Shown one piece after another: positions 57,483 to 64,000 of a stretch of DNA of 64,000 bases (positions are counted from its first letter, which is position 1; each line of letters starts with the position of its first letter). The stretch is taken from contig CAMJBL010000002.1 of assembly GCA_946403845.1 (NCBI GenBank), positions 102,322-166,321 on the forward strand, given 5' to 3'. The notes under the pieces were generated by a model that worked only from the letters and a program-made list of their open reading frames with translations, made no database searches and was not told the DNA's origin. Position numbers and translations under genes: made by a program. This DNA comes from an uncultured Prevotella sp. GTDB lineage: Bacteria > Bacteroidota > Bacteroidia > Bacteroidales > Bacteroidaceae.

Positions 57483-58814
57483 ATGAAGGAATTTGTAATA
57501 TCAGAAGCTAAGGCCGAGACGGCGGTGCTGGTAGGACTCATCACCAAGGATCAGGACGAAGCCAAGACCAAAGAATATCTCGACGAGTTGGAGTTCCTGG
57601 CTGATACGGCCGGAGCCGTTACCGTGAAGCGGTTTACCCAGAAGGTGGGTGGACCGAGTCAGACCACGTATGTGGGTAGTGGTAAACTGCTGGAAATCAA
57701 GGCATATATCAAACAGTGTCAGGATGCCTACGACGAGTGGGTAGACGCTCAGGATGCCTCGCTCTGGGCGGAGGGCCTGTTGGATGAGACCAACGCCCCG
57801 CAGCCGGTGGGTATGGTGATCTTCGACGATGAGCTCAGTGCCAAGCAGATGCGGAATATCGAAAAGGAACTGCAGGTGAAGATCCTCGATCGTACTTCTC
57901 TTATATTAGATATCTTTGCCATGCGTGCGCAGACGGCAGAGGCCAAGGCCCAGGTGGAACTGGCCCAGCATCGTTATATGCTTCCCCGTCTGCAGCGGCT
58001 CTGGACGCACTTGGAACGTCAGGGTGGTGGTTCCGGTTCTGGTGGCGGAAAAGGTTCCGTAGGCCTGCGTGGTCCTGGTGAGACGCAGTTGGAGATGGAC
58101 CGTCGTATCATTCTGCAACGTATCACCCTGCTGAAACAGCGTCTGGCAGAGATCGACAAGCAGAAGACCACGCAGCGCAAGAACCGCGGCAGGCTGATCC
58201 GCGTGGCTCTTGTGGGCTATACCAACGTGGGTAAGAGTACGATGATGAACCTGCTGTCGAAGAGTGAGGTGTTTGCAGAGAACAAGCTCTTCGCCACCCT
58301 TGACACCACGGTGAGGAAGATGACTATCGACAATCTGCCGTTCCTACTGGCCGATACCGTCGGCTTCATCCGTAAGCTGCCCTCCGACTTGGTGGAGAGT
58401 TTTAAGAGTACCCTCGATGAGGTGAGAGAGGCCGACTTGCTGGTGCATGTGGTGGATATCTCACATCCGGATTTCGAGGAGCAGATCCGTGTGGTGGAGG
58501 AAACCCTGCAGGAACTGGGCTGTGCCGACAAACCCGCCATGCTGGTATTTAACAAGATTGATGCTTACACCTGGGTGGAGAAGGAGGAAGACGATCTGAC
58601 ACCTATGTCGAAAGAGAACTTGACCCTCGAGGATCTGAAGAAGACCTGGATGGCCCGTTCTGGCGAGAACCAGCACTATCTGGAGTGCCTGTTCATCTCC
58701 GCACGCGAGAAAGAAAACATCGACGAGCTTCGCGACATTCTTTATAGACGTGTCCGCGAACTGCACGTACAGAAATATCCCTATAACGATTTTTTATATC
58801 AAGATTATGAGTAA
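57483..58814 (+). CDS. hflX: GTPase HflX
   Basis: GGGKGSVGLRGPGETQLEMDRR, VALVGYTNVGKSTMMNLL, ADTVGFIRKLP. Confidence 0.95.
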   Translation: MKEFVISEAKAETAVLVGLITKDQDEAKTKEYLDELEFLADTAGAVTVKRFTQKVGGPSQTTYVGSGKLLEIKAYIKQCQDAYDEWVDAQDASLWAEGLLDETNAPQPVGMVIFDDELSAKQMRNIEKELQVKILDRTSLILDIFAMRAQTAEAKAQVELAQHRYMLPRLQRLWTHLERQGGGSGSGGGKGSVGLRGPGETQLEMDRRIILQRITLLKQRLAEIDKQKTTQRKNRGRLIRVALVGYTNVGKSTMMNLLSKSEVFAENKLFATLDTTVRKMTIDNLPFLLADTVGFIRKLPSDLVESFKSTLDEVREADLLVHVVDISHPDFEEQIRVVEETLQELGCADKPAMLVFNKIDAYTWVEKEEDDLTPMSKENLTLEDLKKTWMARSGENQHYLECLFISAREKENIDELRDILYRRVRELHVQKYPYNDFLYQDYE

Positions 58815-60660
58815 TTACAGAAACTTAACACAGACCGAGATTGAAGTATTGGAAAACAATGTCTGCTGGGCAGAGGACTGGCAGCGTGTGATGGTGGCGG
58901 ACGATTTTAAGCCCTATAATTTCCATCGTGTCATCTTCTATGGCGACATCCGCCTGGGTGCTTTCCATAAGATGGTGGAGGTGACAAAGGGTTTCGTGAA
59001 GCACTCGGGCATCAACGATGCCACGTTGAGGAATGTCACCGTGGGCAACGACTGCCTGATAGAGAAAGTAGGAAACTACATCAACAACTATACCATCGGC
59101 AACGACTGTTATATCTCGAATATCTGCACGCTAGAGACGACTGACGACGCAACCTTTGGTGAAGGCAGTGTGATTTCCGTACTCAACGAGATGGGTGATG
59201 GCAACGTAACCATCTTCCGCGAGCTGAACAGTCAGTTGGCCTCGTTTATGGTGAAGCATAATAACGATAAGAGCCTGAAGCAGACATTGCAGCAGATGAT
59301 TGAAGACGAGCTTCGCGTGTCACGTCCGGATCGTGGCTATATCGGCAACAACGTGAAGATCATCAATGCGAAGGACATTACGAATACCATCATCAAGGGT
59401 GACTGTGAAATCAGCGGTGCAGCCCGTCTCTCCGAATGTACGGTGATGAGTTCGATGGATGCCCCTGTATTCATCGGTACGGGTGTGATCTGTGAGAACT
59501 CGATTATCTGTGATGGTTGCTCGATCAATAATTCTGTAAAGATGCAGGACTGCTTCGTGGGTGAGGCCTGTCAGATTACCAACGGATTTACGGCTGAAGC
59601 CAGTCTATTCTTTGCCAACTCGTTTATGGCCAATGGTGAGGCCTGTGCTGCCTTCTGCGGTCCCTTCTCGGCTTCACACCATAAGAGTTCCTTGTTGATT
59701 GGCGGTGAGTTCTCGTTCTATAATGCTGGCTCTAACACCAACTTCTCGAACCATGCCTATAAGATGGGTCCGATGCACTGGGGAACGCTGGAGCGCGGTA
59801 CGAAGACCGCTTCGGGTTCGTATATCCTGATGCCTGCTACTATCGGTGCCTTCAGTGTCTGCTTCGGTAAGCTGATGCACCATCCTGATACGCGCAACCT
59901 GCCTTTCTCCTATCTGATTGCCTATGGCGATGAGATGGTGCTGGTGCCTGGTCGTAACATCACGACTGTGGGTCTGTACCGTGATATCAAGAAATGGCCG
60001 AAGCGCGACAAGCGATCAAAGCTGTCGAGGAAGAGTATCATCAACTTCGACTGGCTGTCGCCCTTCACCGTGGGAGAGATCATGGAGGGAATCCAGATTC
60101 TGAAGGATCTGCGTCATGCCTCGGGTGACAATGTGTCGCGCTATAATTTCCATGAATATGTGATTGCCTGTTCGTCGTTGCGGAAGGGTCTGAAGTACTA
60201 CGATATCGCCCTGCGTATCTATATGGGAGCTGTGCTGAAACGCGCCCAGAAGGAGGGCTTCGTCGACAAGCCTGTGAGCAGCGTGGGACAAGGCAAATGG
60301 GTAGACCTGAGCGGACTGTTGCTGCCTGAGAGTGAGGAACAGCGTCTGATCGACGACATCAAGAGCGGTGCCATCGACAATATCCAGCAGGTGCTCGACC
60401 GCTTTGCGGATATCAACAACCATTATAGCGACTACCGTTGGGCTTGGAGCTACCAGATGATCCTCGACTACTACCAGCTTGATGAACTCGATGCTGCTGC
60501 CTGTGACCGGATCCATGATGATTATGTGAAAGCGCGTCGTGCCTGGATTGCCGAGATCCGTAAGGATGCTGAGAAGGAGTTCGCCATGGGTGACGTGGAG
60601 CGCGAGGTCTTCGATGACTTCGTTGAGAAACTCGACCACGAGATTGATTACGAGAATTAG
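58807..60660 (+). CDS. DUF4954-type protein (left-handed beta-helix-like)
   Basis: MSNYRNLTQTEIEVLENNVCWAEDWQRV; hexapeptide-like repeats; start 58807 preferred. Confidence 0.8.
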   Translation: MSNYRNLTQTEIEVLENNVCWAEDWQRVMVADDFKPYNFHRVIFYGDIRLGAFHKMVEVTKGFVKHSGINDATLRNVTVGNDCLIEKVGNYINNYTIGNDCYISNICTLETTDDATFGEGSVISVLNEMGDGNVTIFRELNSQLASFMVKHNNDKSLKQTLQQMIEDELRVSRPDRGYIGNNVKIINAKDITNTIIKGDCEISGAARLSECTVMSSMDAPVFIGTGVICENSIICDGCSINNSVKMQDCFVGEACQITNGFTAEASLFFANSFMANGEACAAFCGPFSASHHKSSLLIGGEFSFYNAGSNTNFSNHAYKMGPMHWGTLERGTKTASGSYILMPATIGAFSVCFGKLMHHPDTRNLPFSYLIAYGDEMVLVPGRNITTVGLYRDIKKWPKRDKRSKLSRKSIINFDWLSPFTVGEIMEGIQILKDLRHASGDNVSRYNFHEYVIACSSLRKGLKYYDIALRIYMGAVLKRAQKEGFVDKPVSSVGQGKWVDLSGLLLPESEEQRLIDDIKSGAIDNIQQVLDRFADINNHYSDYRWAWSYQMILDYYQLDELDAAACDRIHDDYVKARRAWIAEIRKDAEKEFAMGDVEREVFDDFVEKLDHEIDYEN

Positions 60661-60693
60661 TTTTTAGTTTACAGTTTATAGTTTACAGTTTAC
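60659..60693. repeat. Heptamer array (AGTTTAC)x5 starting in the DUF4954 stop codon
   Basis: AGTTTTT AGTTTAC AGTTTAT AGTTTAC AGTTTAC. Confidence 0.85.
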
Positions 60694-60700
60694 GGATGAT

Positions 60701-63598
60701 ATGAAAACGAAGGTTTTACTGGCTATTGCAGCCTTGCTGGTGCTCGGTATGAGCTCGTGCAGCAAGTACAAGTATGAGAGCGTGAAGGGGGATATGGCAC
60801 AGACACGTATCTATACCCTCGAGAATGGACTGAAGGTGTATCTGAGTGTGAACAAGGATGAACCGCGTATTCAGACGTATATCGCCGTGCGTACGGGTTC
60901 GAAGAACGACCCCGCAGAGACCACCGGTCTGGCACACTATCTGGAGCACCTGATGTTTAAGGGCACCAGTCAGTTTGGTACCAACAACGCAGAGGCTGAG
61001 GCACCCTTGCTTGACCAGATCGAGCAATGCTACGAGGCCTATCGCAAGCTGACCGATCCGGAGGCCCGTAAACAGGCCTATCACGAAATCGACTCGCTGA
61101 GTCAGGAGGCTGCCAAGTACTTCATCCCCAATGAGTATGACAAACTGATGGCAGCCATCGGTGCAGAGGGAACGAATGCCTACACGTCGAATGATGTCAC
61201 CTGCTACACGGAGAATATCCCTGCCAATGAGGTGGACAACTGGGCTAAGATCCAGAGCGACCGCTTTAAGAATATGGTGATCCGTGGTTTCCACACCGAG
61301 CTGGAGGCCGTGTATGAGGAGTATAACATCGGACTGACCAGCGACATGCGTAAGCTGTATTACACGATCAGCAAGATGCTGTGGCCCAACCATCCTTATG
61401 GCACACAGACCACTATCGGTACGCAGGAGCATCTGAAGAACCCCTCGATCACCAATATCAAGAACTATTTCAAGAAATGGTATGTGCCCAACAATGTGGC
61501 CATTTGTATGAGTGGCGACCTGGATCCCGACAAGACCATCGAAATCATCGAGAAGTACTTTGCCGATTGGCAGCCAGGCGATGATGTCAGTCAGCCGGCG
61601 TTTGGCGAACTGACCGAACTCTCGCAGCCCCAGGACACCACGGTGATAGGTCAGGAGGCTGAGCAGATATGGATGGGATGGCGTGCCGATAAGGCCAACA
61701 GTCTTCAGGCAGACACGCTGGATCTGATGGAGAATGTGCTGAGCAATGGTAAGGCCGGACTTTTCGACCTCGACCTGGTGCAGACCATGAAGATGCAAAG
61801 GGCCAATGGTACCTGCGAGCTGCTGCACGACCACGGTGCCTTCCTGCTGATGGGTACTCCCAAGGAGGGACAGACACTGGAAGAGGTTAGAAGCCTGCTG
61901 CTGGAAGAGATCGACAAGCTGAAGAAGGGCGACTTCCCCGATAACCTGTTGCCCAGCATCATCAACAACATGAAGCGTAACTACTACGAGCTGTTGGAGC
62001 ACAACGAGGGTAGGGCCGACATGTTTGTCGATGCCTTTATCAACGAGGTGGACTGGCAGCAGAAGGTGGGCCGCATCGACCGTATCTCGAAGATTACCAA
62101 GCAGGAACTGGTCGACTTCGCCAATCGGTTCTTCACAGAAGGCTATGTCTCGGTATTTAAGAAACAGGGTGTCGACCCCAACCAGAAGAAGATCGACAAG
62201 CCTGCTATCACCCCGATTCAGGCCAATCGCGACCAGGTGAGCGACTTCGTAAAGGCCATCCAAGAGGCCAAGGTGGATCCCATACAGCCTAAGTTTGTGG
62301 ACTTCGAGAAGGATATGACCACTGGCAAGACGGGTTACGACCAGCCCATGTACTATGTAAAGAACAATACCAACGGACTCTTTGATTTGGTGTTCCACTA
62401 CGACTTCGGACAGAGTGCAGACTGCCGTTATGACGTAGCCGCTGACTATTTCAAATATCTGGGCACTGAAAAACTCTCGGCCGCAGACTTGCGTCAGAAG
62501 TTCTACGAGTTGGCCTGCGACTGCTATGTGAGTGTGAATGAAGAGGATATCAACGTCGGTCTCTCTGGTCTCAGCGAGAATATGGAAGCCGCACTGGCAC
62601 TCCTGCAGGATGTGATGCAGAATGCGAAGGTGGATAAAGAGGCCTACAACGAGATGGTGGGTGTAACGCTGAAGCGCAGGAACGATGTCAAGAAGGATCA
62701 GCGTAATTACTTCGAATTCCTCTACAGATACGCCATCCAGGGTGAGCGTAATGCCTATCGCGACATGACGTCGGAGCAGGAACTGAAGGATACCGATCCG
62801 CAGGTATTCGTCGACCTGCTGAAGGATCTGGGACAGTATCAGCACACGGTGCTCTATTATGGTCCGCTGGATGAGGCGAAGGTATCGGAATCGGTCAGCA
62901 AGCTGTTTGCAAAGGATCTGAAAGCAGGGCCTGAGAACAAACCCTATCTGGACCAGTTGGCTAACGAGAACGAGATATGGATTGCACCTTACGAGGCCAA
63001 GAACATCTATATGCGCATGTATCATAACGAAGGACGCGACTGGGATCCGCTGGAGTCGGGTGTGCGCGTTTTGTTCAATGAGTATTTCGGCGGTGGCATG
63101 AACGGCATCGTGTTCCAGGAGATGCGTGAGACCCGTGGTCTGGCTTATAATGCCTATGCGAGATATAACCGTCCGCAGGTGAAGGGGCGCAAGGAGTCGT
63201 TTATGACGCATATCATCACCCAGAACGATAAGATGATGGATGCCGTGAACCACTTCAATGAGATCATGAACCAGATGCCAGCCAGCGAGGCAGCCTTCCA
63301 GATTGCGAAGGATGCGCTGACCAAGCAGATTGCCAGTGAGCGTATCAATAAGATGAATATCATCTGGAACTATCTCGCCGCCAAGAAACTGGGTCTTGAC
63401 TATGATCTGAATGCCAAGATCTACGAGCAGCTGCCACAGATCACGCTGCAGAACGTCGTTGACTTCGCTAAGAATCAGATTGCCAACAAACCTTATCGCT
63501 ATATCATCTTAGGCGATGAGAAGGAGCTCGACATGAAGGCCCTCGAGAAGATCGGCCCCATCAAGCGCCTGAAAACAGAAGAAGTATTTGGATATTAA
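60701..63598 (+). CDS. M16 family zinc metallopeptidase (lipoprotein signal)
   Basis: 965 aa; LGMSSCSK lipobox-like; [14 protein letters not shown] (HxxEH), AVYEEYNIG. Confidence 0.92.
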   Translation: MKTKVLLAIAALLVLGMSSCSKYKYESVKGDMAQTRIYTLENGLKVYLSVNKDEPRIQTYIAVRTGSKNDPAETTGLAHYLEHLMFKGTSQFGTNNAEAEAPLLDQIEQCYEAYRKLTDPEARKQAYHEIDSLSQEAAKYFIPNEYDKLMAAIGAEGTNAYTSNDVTCYTENIPANEVDNWAKIQSDRFKNMVIRGFHTELEAVYEEYNIGLTSDMRKLYYTISKMLWPNHPYGTQTTIGTQEHLKNPSITNIKNYFKKWYVPNNVAICMSGDLDPDKTIEIIEKYFADWQPGDDVSQPAFGELTELSQPQDTTVIGQEAEQIWMGWRADKANSLQADTLDLMENVLSNGKAGLFDLDLVQTMKMQRANGTCELLHDHGAFLLMGTPKEGQTLEEVRSLLLEEIDKLKKGDFPDNLLPSIINNMKRNYYELLEHNEGRADMFVDAFINEVDWQQKVGRIDRISKITKQELVDFANRFFTEGYVSVFKKQGVDPNQKKIDKPAITPIQANRDQVSDFVKAIQEAKVDPIQPKFVDFEKDMTTGKTGYDQPMYYVKNNTNGLFDLVFHYDFGQSADCRYDVAADYFKYLGTEKLSAADLRQKFYELACDCYVSVNEEDINVGLSGLSENMEAALALLQDVMQNAKVDKEAYNEMVGVTLKRRNDVKKDQRNYFEFLYRYAIQGERNAYRDMTSEQELKDTDPQVFVDLLKDLGQYQHTVLYYGPLDEAKVSESVSKLFAKDLKAGPENKPYLDQLANENEIWIAPYEAKNIYMRMYHNEGRDWDPLESGVRVLFNEYFGGGMNGIVFQEMRETRGLAYNAYARYNRPQVKGRKESFMTHIITQNDKMMDAVNHFNEIMNQMPASEAAFQIAKDALTKQIASERINKMNIIWNYLAAKKLGLDYDLNAKIYEQLPQITLQNVVDFAKNQIANKPYRYIILGDEKELDMKALEKIGPIKRLKTEEVFGY

Positions 63599-63609
63599 AT
63601 AATAAAAGT

Positions 63610-64000
63610 ATGGCTAAGACAGTTGAATTTAAGTACGCCCCGATGTTTCAGGTGGGCGAGGACAAGACGGAGTACCGCTTGTTGAGTAAGGAAGGCGTGA
63701 CGACGTCGGAGTTTGAAGGAAAGCAGATTGTGAAGGTTTCGAAGGAGGCCCTGACATTGCTGGCCCAGCAGGCCTTCCACGATGTGGAGTTCATGCTGCG
63801 TCGCGAGCACAACCTCCAGGTGGCTCAGATCCTGAACGATCCCGAGGCCTCCGAGAACGATAAGTATGTGGCCCTGCAGTTCCTTCGCAATGCCGAGGTG
63901 GCTGCACGTGGCATCCTGCCTTTCTGTCAAGACACGGGAACGGCGATTATCCATGGTGAGAAGGGTCAGCAGATCTGGACGGGCTTCGAGGATGAAGAGG
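63610..64000 (+). CDS. Fumarate hydratase class I, N-terminal part (truncated by window)
   Basis: [26 protein letters not shown]...[19 protein letters not shown]. Confidence 0.85.
   Translation, partial: MAKTVEFKYAPMFQVGEDKTEYRLLSKEGVTTSEFEGKQIVKVSKEALTLLAQQAFHDVEFMLRREHNLQVAQILNDPEASENDKYVALQFLRNAEVAARGILPFCQDTGTAIIHGEKGQQIWTGFEDEE

Noticed and set aside
60716-63253. 845-aa ORF antisense to the M16 peptidase
   Set aside because: Mirror ORF produced by codon bias on the opposite strand of a clearly coding gene; no promoter or recognisable domain.
1-64000. tRNA/rRNA genes, prophage, IS elements or integrase
   Set aside because: No tRNA cloverleaf, rRNA stretches, transposase, integrase or phage structural genes were recognised by eye; a tRNAscan-SE/ISfinder run would be needed to be certain.

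Overview
A 64 kb Bacteroidota chromosomal window. Prevotella-like ancestry is inferred from TAnnTTTG promoter boxes and gene content. Most of it is ordinary chromosome. Recognisable genes include glycerate kinase, a Memo-AMMECR1 fusion with its radical SAM partner, dnaK, recA, a carboxynorspermidine synthase-like gene, an L-rhamnose operon, nhaD, cysK, frr, rsgA, GH9/GH67/GH97 glycoside hydrolases, a TonB-receptor-like outer-membrane protein, an S9 peptidase, mnmA, a PAP2-barrel fusion, nagB, hflX, a DUF4954 protein, an M16 peptidase and the start of a class I fumarase. Four things stand out. (1) An AT-rich left-edge cluster encodes a divergent proteasome-like Ntn-hydrolase (Thr2, equal to T1 after Met removal; D17 in register; a Lys near position 33; a C-terminal SVGGPIDVAVVT strand), next to a zinc-ribbon/tail-anchored protein. 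(2) A block of membrane histidine-kinase-like genes without nearby response regulators contains two members whose phospho-acceptor His is Tyr, one of them also with a degenerate N-box; a 1593-aa tandem double kinase; and a kinase-less paralog overlapping a complete kinase by 4 bp. (3) Degenerate 7-, 8- and 9-bp tandem repeats are dispersed across the window, both between genes and inside ORFs, where the 7-bp arrays are read as 7-residue peptides such as LSPLTSH. (4) There is a perfect 50-bp AT-only palindrome in a highly structured intergenic region, and a candidate ~70-nt small RNA next to the rhamnose operon. All assignments were made by eye from sequence motifs; no database search was run.
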